Assembly (NCBI GenBank): GCA_009746045.1
Contig: RPFO01000934.1
Coordinates: 609,101 to 673,100 of the forward strand
DNA: 64,000 bases
Direction of reading: 5' to 3'
Origin: Mesostigma viride
Taxonomy: Eukaryota; Streptophyta; Mesostigmatophyceae; Mesostigmatales; Mesostigmataceae
The notes under the pieces are model-generated. The model was given only the letters and a program-made list of their open reading frames with translations. It ran no database searches and had not been told where the DNA came from. A program made the translations under genes and the position numbers. This document shows positions 11,055 through 22,200 of the stretch, in pieces (position 1 is the first letter of the stretch; the number at the start of each line of letters is the position of its first letter).

Positions 11055-13311
11055 GAATATATATTCATTGAGAATGATAGATTACGGAGGTGAGATAGGC
11101 ATGCAACATAAGGAAAAACCCGAGAACTGGGAGAATAACCCTGAAGAAATTAATAGTAATCTGACACAGACATCCAAGGATCACGCCAGCGGCACAAGGT
11201 ACAACTAACTATACATCACAAAACTACACGCAGCAACAGCGCTGCCGGCCCACCACTGATGCCTAGGAATATATATATACCAGTAGTGTAGATTAGTAAG
11301 GCTTAGCCTAGCATGTGGCCCACGCGCATGTGCGCCCATAATGGCCCCCATGGATGATGCCTTCAACATTTAGCCATGCTTTGTCTATAATGGGACCCCC
11401 ATGGATGTTGCATTAAGAATTTAGCCATGCTATGCCATGCAGAGAGATGCTCTCTGTCGAGAAGCCATGCCCTAGCCCTTGTATAGCCATGATGATCTTC
11501 CTCCCCCGTGCCAGGATCCCCTTAGTTGGGTTGAACCTGAGACAGCATGGTGGTGCCGGTGCCCTTGCGGCACCTAGAGCAAGTGTTGCTTACATTCCCA
11601 CCCTAGGAAATTGCATGAAGTAGCCTAGGATGTATTTAAAGCCATATGCCCCTTCTCAGGGATATGTGCTACATTGACTCCCAACGGAGTGATGTTGATA
11701 ATTAATTAATTAATTGGGGAGACATCCACTATTTTTAAATCGGGGAGTTCAGTGCTCCGTGGTCCCCCAACGGGGACACGAGACTAATTAATTAATTATT
11801 GCAGCAGCAGCAGCAATGCCGTGATCAATGGCCTGACTGCATGCAGCCGCCACAAGCTAGCTAGACCACCCCCGAGTAGCCCCATGCAGGTGTACCAGTT
11901 GGCGATCAGTGCGGGGGCCTAGCTTTATATGACAACAACAAACTGTGCAAGCCCCCTCAGGCTCCCCCGAAATAGAAAGCTAGTTGCATGTTTATATGCA
12001 TGGGCAAGTCTGGAGTGGCATGCGTGTGATGGCATTAGATCAGCCATGGCTCACTGCGTGTGGCCATGGTCCGGATTCTCCCGATTTCTGGCCTGCGCTG
12101 GTTGTCTCCTTGATATTTGCTTGCGCCTCAGCCTATGTACGTCCTGGGCGCACCTCACCTGTATATAGCATCGGCTTTTGCATGTGCAGCCGACTAATTA
12201 TAATGCACCCACAGTTGGGCCGGCACCATGATCGATATGCAGAGAGAGTCCTCTGTGGCCTGCCCGCTAGTGGCAGTGAGAGGAGCTAGTTCGCAAGCTA
12301 GTCGAGGGCAGCCTCGGGCCTCCTTTGCACATTGTATATCGGAGTCAAAGGTTCCTTTATTAATGCCCACGTGACGCAGTCACGTGCGTGCTGCATGCAT
12401 GTTGCAGGAGCGTGCATGCAATTTCAGTGCCGTTCGAGGCAGCATCGTCCAGTAGAGCACAAACAGCCAACACAATGAGACCAACCGCTGACAAAAATGA
12501 ACCGATGGCAGGATGGGCTAGCAGGGCAAACAGCCCGCCATTGCCTATGTTCTGATGTGTATGGTGGCACAGAAATGCATTACCAATCGATCCAATCCTC
12601 GCCTATATGAACAACTGCAGCCTTTGGACTTCCACCGCCACCCCACTGCTTCCTCAGTAAAGTCTTCATCTTTTCAACACTTGCATGCAGTGAACTACGA
12701 TCATCAACGAAGCACAACGTACAGAGAAAAAACACCACAATGTCATCTGCTCAACCACTTGTCATCCTCTTACTACGCCATAGGAAGCTGCCCCAAACGC
12801 TTGCGGTCAGCTTTGTGGAACAAAGTCACACACACGGAGAGTTTAATTATTGTCATCACGGTTGGCTCAATGACAGCACTTGACATTGCCGAGAACTCGT
12901 CACATGCTTGCTGGCTCCTGGCGCCATGGCAGTACTGAACCACCAGCATCATGGGTTCAATACAGCATACGTGAGCCAGGATTCCTCCAGCTCAGTTGAA
13001 AACTACCCCCCCCAAAGCACCCCACCTCAGCCCCACCCCGTGCCTGGCCCCCTCTTGGCATCCCACAATGGTAACGCCCCGTTCCTTGATCGAAAGATCA
13101 ACCGGTGACATTTGTACCCAGTGACATGCCACTAGTGCACGCTCACGCACATACCAGCTTACGCCAAAATGAAGAACATCGTACACCCTTTTCTCAGAAA
13201 GAGAGGGGTTTAACCGCCAACCCTAAATCCGAAACAACCCCTTCCTCCTTGGCCATGAATTTCCCCCCCAAAAGCCACAAAAAAACACCCCTCCTTCGTG
13301 TAGGTGTAGCG
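11055..13311. other. Repeat-rich intergenic DNA without a supported gene
   Basis: The stretch holds pieces of three dispersed repeats: family B near 11,430-11,720, one end of the foldback element near 12,055-12,118, and family C near 12,270-12,400 (marked by GTGACGCAGTCACGTG). TTAA-type tandem runs occur at 11,700 and 11,785. Short open frames between 12,555 and 13,110 show no family features, and I do not call them. Confidence 0.55.
12270..12400. repeat. Dispersed repeat family C, copy 1
   Basis: It shares TGGCAGTGAGAG, a CCTCC...CATTGT block, AAGGTTCCT and GTGACGCAGTCACGTG in order with the reverse complement of 33,095-33,225. The second copy lies immediately next to the palindrome junction, which supports host origin for DNA up to about 33,225. 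Confidence 0.6.
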
Positions 13312-16300
13312 TTAGCTCCGCAGGCACAGCACGTTATTGGCCTGCGCAACCTCATACAGGTACTGCTCCAACCCAAGCACCGCCTCCTTGGCGGCACGGC
13401 CCGATGCTGCCCCCCCTGCCCCCCCCCGGCCGCCCCGCCGTGAGCCCCCCCTGCTGCTGGCACCCGCCGACGTGAGGATATCCTCGGGCGCAAAGTAGGT
13501 ATCGCGCGCCGCCACGTCGGCATCCGCCCCGCCCAGCTTGAACCCGTAGAGATCGAGGCGCGTGCACAGCTCCGAGTGGACAAGCGCCAGCACCAGCTGG
13601 AGTGCTGCTGACGGCTCCAGGGTCCCTGGGTCCGCTGGCGTGGAGGAGCCCGACCCGGCCCTGCGGCCCCGGGACCCCCTGGCTGCCTTGAACACGTTGG
13701 GCGAAAGCAGGTTGTACAGCCCCTGCGCGGCCATCGCGGAGACGTCGGTGATGGCCTCGAGCGAGGCGAAGGGGATCCCGCGGGACAGCCCCACGGGTGC
13801 GCGCTGGCCGGCGCTGTGCGCGTAGAGGTAGAGCCGCGGCGCTTGGCGCTCGATCACATCGCCCGGGTAGGCGGGGTCGAGCACGCGCACCGCGCTCTCG
13901 GGGAGATCCGCATCGTTGCTGGCACACGCAACGGGGATGGCGCAAGGTCATGTGCGGATGGGGATGGGTCAATGGGGTGTCGGGGGATGGGGTCATGGCA
14001 TGGGGGGATGGGGTCATGTCGGGGGGGGGGATGGGGTCATGTCGGGGGGGGGATGGGGTCATGTCGGGGGGGGGATGGGGTCATGTCGGGGGGGGGATGG
14101 GGTCATGTCGGGGGGGGGATGGGGTCATGTCGGGGGGGGGGATGGGGTCATGTCGGGGGGGGGATGGGGTCATGTCGGGGGGGGGGGGGGGGGGTCATGT
14201 CGGGGGGGGGGATGGGGTCATGGAGAGAGGTTGGATTCGTGGGCTCGAGGGGGAACAGAATGTGAGGACCTAAAAACTGTTTCTATTCATAACTTCATGT
14301 GTGGTGTGTGTCTGTGCACGACCGCCTTACCCCTGCATTGGCCTTGAAGTGCATGATCAATCGCAAAAGCGCCACTAAGTGAGAATTGCACGCCGAATTT
14401 TTGCGCACACGAAAGGACACCAAACGGTTCAATGACTTCATGTCACGCACTTGTCACCCAATGTCAGCTTCTCACTCACAGACACCGCTCAAGCACGGGA
14501 TACCAGCTTTAAAACAAAGCAAAACAAAACAAAACACACGCATAATCTCACTCACACAAATAACACGTAGATTAACCACAGGCCGCGCTCTCACCCATAC
14601 ACTCTCAACGACTGATTCTCACCGCAACCCCTATAATCGGCGCCATTTTTGCGAGACATGCCGCGCTGCGTAGGCCCGTGTCCCATAGGCACCCGCGCAA
14701 ATATACACCCACGCCGATCGCCGTCTCAACTCTCATCACTCAAACAGATGCCGCGTTCAGAAATCGCACGATCAGACCATCGAATCTTCACTCACACAAA
14801 CGCCGCGTTGAGGAAGTGCACGCGATGCTCCCAATCACACAAGCGTCACATTAAGCATCGCATGCACAGACCATGTATCCCACGCCAACCACTCACGCAA
14901 ACACCGCATGAAAGTACCACACCATCACACCTCCTCGCACGCAAGCACCACATCGATAAACCACATGCCACGCTCTCACTCACACAATCACCACATTGAA
15001 AAACCGCATGCCATCCATGTTCCCCTTCACTCACACAAACGCCGCGTTGAGGAACCGCACGCTCGTCTTGGTGCCCACGGAATACTCGTAGTCATGCACA
15101 GGGCTGAACCCAAAGCGCAGCACGCTGTCGTGCGCGTCAATCTCCGCCCCCCTCTCCGCCGACAGCAGCAACCGCGACGGCGCCACCACCGCGCACCGGC
15201 CCAGCGACCCCTTCCTCAAGGCCAGCCCGTGTCTGGAGCCCATCGGCCCGCACGCTTTCGCCAGCAGGTCACACGTGTGGGACGCGTCCGGGCGCCAGTA
15301 GCGCATCATGCGGACCAGAGTGCGGATCGAGGGCGGTGGCGCCACGAATGACATTCTTGGGCCCGGCCGCCAATTACCACTCCCCGCACGCGAACCTGCC
15401 CTCCCCCTGGTGGCCGCCACCGCCCCCGATGACGACAAGGAAGAAACATCCGACGAATCCCCGGAGAACGAGGACGGTGAAAGGAGACCCGTCCAGCGAG
15501 AGAAGGCCGACCCGACTGCCTTTGCGGCGGATCCGGAGCGAGACGCCAGGGCGTACCCCTTCTGGCGGACGGCACGAGTCAAGGAACCCAGCGCCTCGTG
15601 GTCCACTTTGACCTCCACGAGGCCACGCAAGCGCCGCCGCCGCTGCCACTCGCCCAACTGTTCCACCTCCGCGATCTCACTCACCAGTCCATGCTGGCCC
15701 AGGACGGACACTCGCGACAGCAGCCGCCGCCGCCCGTGCGCACTAGCATCCGTAAAACCGCCTCCCACTCCCCCCTGCGACGCATATGCCCCCCCCCCGG
15801 CCATACCCCCCACTCCCCCCAAGCCACGGCTGGTTGCGCCTACAACCGCATGGGGGGCGGTTGCGATCGAGGCCACGGGGTCCCCACACGCGGTGAAAAC
15901 TCGGCACATCTCCGGGGGTGGGACCGCCGGCCCCCTCTGGGCCCCCCCAACCCCCCCGCCGCCGCCCCCGGCACCCCCAGCACCCCGGCCGCCCCCGGCA
16001 CCCCGGCCGCCTGGAGCTCCGAATCCCCCCGGATGGGTGCCACGCGCGGAAAATGGACGGTGCAGCGCGACCGCATCTCCCGCAGCGTACTCTCCCCCCA
16101 CGAGGTGGGCACGCGCTTGAGGCCCAGCATGTGGACCTCGACCGCCTCAGACCCTTCCAGGGGGGCCACCGGGTCGTCGTCCTCGGGCCCTTCCTCGCCC
16201 TCGCCCTCGTCCTCGACAGCGTCGTCGCCAGCGACGAGCGAGCTATCACCATCACCCGAGAGAGGAGAGGATGACCCTTGTCCCGAGAACTGTGAGAAAC

Positions 16301-18146
16301 CTCGCGCGGATGATGAGTAATCCGACGAGGCCATCATCGGCACATTCGTGCTGCCCCAATCCAGATTTGCGCCGCCACTGCTGCCGCCGCCGCCACCGGT
16401 GTTCCCATCGGCCGACAAGCCCCATGCAGGTGATAGTAGCGAGGCATCTGGTACAGATGTGCTGCCGTCGCTGCCACCCAAACCCTGACCCTCTGACTGC
16501 GATGGCAGGGAATCTGAGACTGCTCCCGTGGCACTGCTGCCGTCGCCAGCAAAAGGCCAGTCGCCGCCCTCAGCAGCTGCAGAAGCCCATGCCTCTGACG
16601 ACTGCGCCGACGGATTCGAGGCTGAAACCTGCATCACACTATCGTCATCACCACCCCCAGAGTCTGCTGACTCTCGGTTGCCCTCGAACGACTGGTCTGG
16701 CAACATGCCAGCCACATCCTCCGTGGGCGCTAGGCCACCCTCGAGAAGCTCTGTTGGCGTTGCGGACGCTATCGCTATCGCGGCCGAGAGCAGGCCACCA
16801 TCTGCGCTGTCCACGACCGGGCCACTATCGGTAAGCTCTGTTGGCGTTGCGGACGCTATCGCTATCGCGGCCGAGAGCAGGCCACCATCTGCGCTGTCCA
16901 CGACCGGGCCACGATCGCTGATAACTGCCACTTGGCCGCCATCCGGGCCGGTAATCACCGTATCCCCGCCGCCGGCATCTGCCACCAATGGCTCTGTCAT
17001 GGCCTGCTCCAGCCCCGCAGCCTCACTGCCACTGTAGCCGCCACTGGCATCCGCGCTGCCGTCCTTGTTCTTCGTCATCTTGGAGCTGTCACGCGGCTGC
17101 GTCCCTGCGAGCACCTGGCCATCGTCGGTCGCAGTGAGACCCTGGCTGCCATCTGTCACGCCCGGCGATGCATCGCCACCATCCCCTATAGCAGCATCTT
17201 GCACTGCATCGTCCATAAACGGCTCGGACACAAAGTCATCCGGCTGGATATCTCCATGATCCATCGACGAGTCCCCAAAGAAGCTGTCGACAATTGGGCC
17301 GCCCTGTTCCTCCTGCTGCTGCTGCCGATCGCTGGGATAAACATAGCCAGCCAGCTGCTGCCGAGCGCCGCCACCATAGCCGGCCTGCTGGTCCGCGCTC
17401 GGGACGATGGATTGACCAGCATCACTTACTGCTGGGACCGGTTCACCCACGGCTGGGACCTGGGCGATGGATTGAGGGAAATAGGGGGGAAGGGTCACCT
17501 CTACCGATTCCCCCGAGTGGACCACTTCCCCAGGAACGGGATGCCCAGGGAGCAAATCGCTGTGGGCGACGTCGCCAGGGATGAGGTCGCTGTGGCCAGG
17601 GACCACGTCGCCAAGGAGGGCATTAGGCGCAGTTGCCGTCCAGCTGTCAAGCCCGGCCGTGTACAGCGGCCGCTGTTCCACCACGCTGTCCGCGGCCGGG
17701 TCCTGAAAAGCGTTGTTTTCGGGCTGGGGACCCAGCGAGCCCAGCTGATGGAAATGCATACCAGCGTCGGAACCCGCACCGGTGGCCGTGCTTTCCTCAC
17801 CCGGCTGATGAATGTTGAAAAACTGGTCTATGCCATCATTGTCAAGAGCACGGACGCCGCTGGAGGAGTCATCACCTGAAGGCCACAGATGACGGTGCTC
17901 TGGAAATTCCTCACTGTCTTCCTCCGGGGGCTCACCTTCCGCAGCCGAATTTTCTTCATCCAGGCGCTTCAACTGCTCATCAAGAAGTCCCTGCCATGCA
18001 TGCCCATCCGACGCTGCATTTTCCAAAGATGGATCCGTCGTGTCGTCGAAGTTGTACGATGCCAGAACCTGCCGACAGAGCATTTGCAAAAGCAGTGATG
18101 CTAAACATGCCTGCAGAAGGCTGCATCTCATTCGCGCCGGCAACAT
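13312..18146 (-). CDS. GT29 sialyltransferase-like protein with long acidic stem
   Basis: The product is probably a type II or secreted Golgi glycosyltransferase moving sialic acid or a related sugar from a CMP-sugar. The start at 18,146 gives a hydrophobic leader (CSLLQACLASLLLQMLCRQ). About 600 residues of Asp/Ser/Gly-rich stem follow, including a 27-residue unit repeated twice. The exon ending at 15,035 holds a clear sialylmotif L: CAVVAPSRLLLS, EIDAHDSVLRFGF, then VGTKTSVRFLNAAF. It splices with GTGAGT to 13,918 and the frame continues NDADLPESA. The terminal exon has the sialylmotif S region (PSAALQLVLALVHSELCTRLDLYGFK). Between about 15,950 and 16,030 the frame shifts by one base inside G/C runs; this is a short intron, a base error or a lesion. 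The sialylmotifs make the family call strong; donor and acceptor are unknown. Confidence 0.75.
13985..14225. repeat. 22-24-bp C-rich minisatellite next to a splice acceptor
   Basis: About ten copies of GGGGTCATGTCGGGGGGGGAT lie in the sialyltransferase intron. On the coding strand they read as CATGACCCCATCCCCC units running up to roughly 70 bases before the acceptor at 13,919. They form a very long pyrimidine-rich tract. G-run length varies between units. Confidence 0.9.
14535..15050 (-). repeat. Donor echo array in the sialyltransferase intron
   Basis: The exon end plus donor (coding strand TTCCTCAACGCGGCGTTTGT followed by GTGAGTGA) is repeated downstream at about 45-60-base spacing. Copies lie near 14,990, 14,945, 14,900, 14,850, 14,805 and 14,755, with weaker ones near 14,560 and 14,490. 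The copy near 14,805 keeps CTTCCTCAACGCGGCGTTTG intact; others have several substitutions but keep the GTGAGT or a near match. Confidence 0.85.
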
Positions 18147-19237
18147 TCGTAGTCCTTCAAAGCGCGCTTCCTAACCAGTTTAGCGCCTAATTCAATTTAG
18201 TCGCCGCCAAAAAGACGATGAGAATAGGGTGCTTGAATAAATGCTGGAAGCGCCATCTCAGGCCGCCGGTAGTGACGTGCAGCATGTGACTGCCGGATCA
18301 CAGGCTTCAAGCAAAAACAACAAACGGGCTTTCCCAGCGATTACGACTTTGCACCCAGCAGACAAAATAATGCGCCTTGCCTGGAATTAGGAGGGGAATA
18401 ACAGCCACCAAGCATAAAACTCGTCAATTTTTTTCCATGTAAATCCGGTGTAAACCTGATGTAAAGAAATCATGGGTAATGGTTTGTTTCCCATAACGTT
18501 TACGAAAGTTTTACGAAACTAGTTGAGAAAGGGTGACCAGACCATTGACCGAGGACCATGAGTTGGCCCGTCCTTGCTGGCAGACCAATTCGGTGCACGT
18601 GACCGTAGCCCGATTGAGCTCTAGAGATTGAGCTGGGGGCGGCTACAAGCTGGAACGTTGCGGCCACGCGTGATCGCATCCGTCATTGCAAGATCTAGAG
18701 ATCTGATTTTCCGAGGAATGAGTTCATTGAGTTGAGTTGAGTTGAGTATATTCCCACGCCGAGGAATGGGCGCAGTTTGGCACATGGCATGCGCACCATC
18801 GAGCCAATCACGACGCTTGAATATGCCCCAGGCCGGTGCCCGCCGCCGCGGGTGGCCGTAGTTCAACAGGTAAAAGATTTGTGCGGGGGGCTCGCGGCAA
18901 AAAAACGCGAGCTAATTTGGCAGTCGAGTCAGCACGGGATCTAGCCAAGGGCGGTCTGGGCGGAGGCGTGACTCGGATGAGGCAGTCTCTATCTAGCACA
19001 CTGCTCGCTGGCATTTTTTACCTACTGCACCAAAACCTGTGCCATGCAGGCTGGAAGGCCGAAACGACGGAGGTATTAGAGCTGCTTTGCTCGTTGGAAC
19101 GGAAAGCAGGCATTTTTAAATGATCGCTCATTCTGACTTTTAGCCACAAAAGTTCTTGGCGATTCTCAATGTCTTTTAAACTGGTTGGTCGCATCGCGGC
19201 ACTTGTTCGTGCAGTTTAGGCTGCAGGCAACACTGCC
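18147..19237. other. Intergenic region between divergent sialyltransferase and RNA-binding genes
   Basis: The two flanking genes point away from each other, so both promoters should lie here. I see no TATA box that I would defend. A short GAGTT run sits at 18,725-18,745 and an inverted GATCTAGAGATC-like motif near 18,690. Confidence 0.4.
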
Positions 19238-22200
19238 ATGGGAGGTTTAAGTGTGCTGCTTCAGCAAGGGGGGGCTCCTGGTCACAGATTCCGAACAGCA
19301 TCGTCTCATGGTGAAAGCGGTGTACCAGGCGAACCTAGTGCTGCTGACGCCCAGGGGGATGCCGTTTTAAATAGGAAACCGGAGGGTTCGTCGCGTCCTG
19401 AACGAGGGCGGGCGTCGCTAGATTCCCGGCTGACCGCTATCGAGAGAGAGTTTATTCAGTCAGTTGGAGATAGCCCTGCTACTGGTGCCCCTCAAGATGA
19501 TAAAGCGGAAAAGGAGCGACGTGCTGCTGGCAAGAATAGGTGGAGTTCCGGCGTGGGGTGGGAAATGTGTGCTCCAGGCAAACGTGCTGACAAGTCCAAT
19601 GCCGTGGACAAATTTACAATCGTTATCAAGAACATCAACTTTAAGGTAAGCAGGGGGAGGGCGTTGTGAAGCAGCAGGCAGCTTGAAGGGTTTACCTTTT
19701 CTATCGATCTAGTCACCAGTGGCTATGTGTACGATGGCAGGTAAACTCATGCGTACACAACATTATTCTCTCCATGCTATCGCAGTACATTATAGTATAT
19801 GTGGCTATGCGCATTGAAACGCAGAGGTTGGCTGCTAGGCCATGTGGTCTAGGAAAGCCCCAAGCGTCGCCAAGCATTTTAAATTGTCATCGGTATGGCT
19901 GTTGTACTGGGACTTGTTGGTGGTACCACCGTTGTCGCGCACTTTAAGGGTCGCGCACTTTCTCAGCTTTTGGTGGGTCTACGGGTCCTAGGCCACAGCA
20001 TGATTGGCCTTGGTGCAACAAGTTGTGGCAGGTCACAAGTTGTGTGCATGCCCTCCTGCCATTCCAGCCGTGGTCCACCCGCCTACTTCGGCGATACTAG
20101 AATATCGCGTAGGTCCGTGCGTAGTAGTACTCCTGCGCACATAGCTCTAGTGGTGAGCCATCTTCTATAGATTCCGCTATATCGGACATATTGGCACCCC
20201 TCTCGGGTAAAGAGGTTTTTCGCAGTTGGGCTGTTTCGAAATGATTGTGAGACGCCTTCGGATCAGGAGACTCACACAGCCGCGAAATCATGCCAAAGGT
20301 CCTATGTTCGATCCCTTGCTGGTAGCTTCTGAGCTTTCTTATTTTCTGTGTTCCGCGGAATCTCATATTTGGGCCGCTAGCGTTTTCACGTTTGTTGCTT
20401 TCTGGTCTGACGACAATGCCCTCCTGCGCTCACTTGCATGCCCTCTACTTGTCTCCAGGATCTCGGTGTTTTTAGTATGGTTGGTGCCATGCCCTCCTGG
20501 CCCGGTGGCCAGCCATATAGGCATGCACAAGATGGTGTAAGATCACTTTGTACCACAGATCTTAATTTTCTTCTTTGATACTTTCAGCAAACACTTTGTG
20601 GATATTCCTAGCGCGTGGCTGTAGCAAATGTGTAGTGGCGAATGCGTTTGCGGGAAAACGTTTGTCGCAAATGTCTTGTGGCAAATGCATCATGCCACAA
20701 CATTGCAACGCATTGTAACCGATGCGTTGACGTGCTGGTGTAGAATGGGTCGGTGGCCCCCCTGGCTGTTTAGGCATTTCTGTGATGCCCTTGTGCACAG
20801 ACTTCCATCTTCTGAGTCAGGGGGTGACAGCAGATACTCAAAGCATGAGCTGAGCATTATTTTTTCTCTTACGTGCCCGGTGGCAAATGTACACAGAGGC
20901 TGCTTTGCTAAGCCACAAACCTAGCCAGCGTGCAGCATGCAATAGAGGTTCGATTATCAAATGGGCAAACCTGAACTTACATCTCCCATGTACATCAACT
21001 TATAGCTGGCACATATGTATTTCCAATACCCATGTTTTATCTTTGCTTGTCTTAGCCTCCCCCCTCCTGGATCCATTAACCCATTGCTCCTGTGATAATT
21101 TATCTGCAATATATTAATAGTCCACCGAGTTTTAGATTACATTTCCACCCGCTCACTGCCCATGTCACATCATTGCTTGAACATGCCAATGCCCACACCC
21201 ATGCCCACATGCATGCCCACGCATTCCCATGTCACCGCATTTTTTCTTGTCCCATGTTTGCTCTACTCATCTTTGCTTCGCGCATTGTCGCTGCTCCGAT
21301 CTCGTTGCTTGCCGCCCTCCCTGTCCCTTCACCCGCAGCTGCCCATGTCTAAGATTTCTTTGCTTCACTCATATTTGCTCACCTTTGCCTTTCCTATTGG
21401 CTCATCCTTGCTCTCCCCCCCAATGCCCCCGCCCCCCGCCTTGGCAGCTTCCCATGTCCAAGATGTCAGAGACCCTCGACGAGCTGGGCGTGCCGCCCAT
21501 GTCCATCAACTACGCGTATGACGCCGATGGCGACTTCCGAGGGACGGCGTTCCTGAAGTACTCCAACACCGAGGACAGCGACCGTGCGCTCGAGGTGTGC
21601 CAGAATTACACCATCCTCGGCCGCCAGTGGCACGTCGAGAAGTATGTGCGCAAAGTCAGCGGCACGGGCATGCCGCCTCTGCCCCCCACAGTGGCCGAGG
21701 GGAGTGAGGAGGGTATCGCGGACATGGAGGGGGGTGCGGTGGGGGGTGCGTCGGAAAATGTTGAGTCAGTCAACCGGAAAATCGTGGACAAGCTCGAGCG
21801 GTTCAAGGCGGTATGTGGACCCTTGAGTGTTTTTTCCTCCATTTTATTATTGAGAGTGTTGTTGTTGTTTTCTCCTCCTTGGTTCTTCACGGGCGTTTGG
21901 AGGCCTTTGTGTACCTCAGCCGATCTCGGTACGTGGTTGGGTGTCTGCACAGGTGCAGCTTTGGCTAATCTTGTGCAAGGTTGCTTTCATGATAAGTTTT
22001 GAATAGGACAATATGAATGTGAGGTGCCATGCTCGATGGTTTTTTGCCTGAATCATGTTTCAATGGTGGGAGAGACCTTGGGCGCATCAGTTAAGGTACA
22101 GGGCAAGAAGAATGGGAGGTATATTGGAGCAGACCAGCTTCGCGGTGTTAGCCCTTGATGGGTCCCTTAATAGCCCATTCTTGTCTTTTTTCCACCGGCT

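Noticed and set aside
13797-14347. Gly/Met/Val-rich plus-strand frames in the GGGGTCATGTC repeats
   Set aside because: They arise from the minisatellite in the intron of the minus-strand gene.
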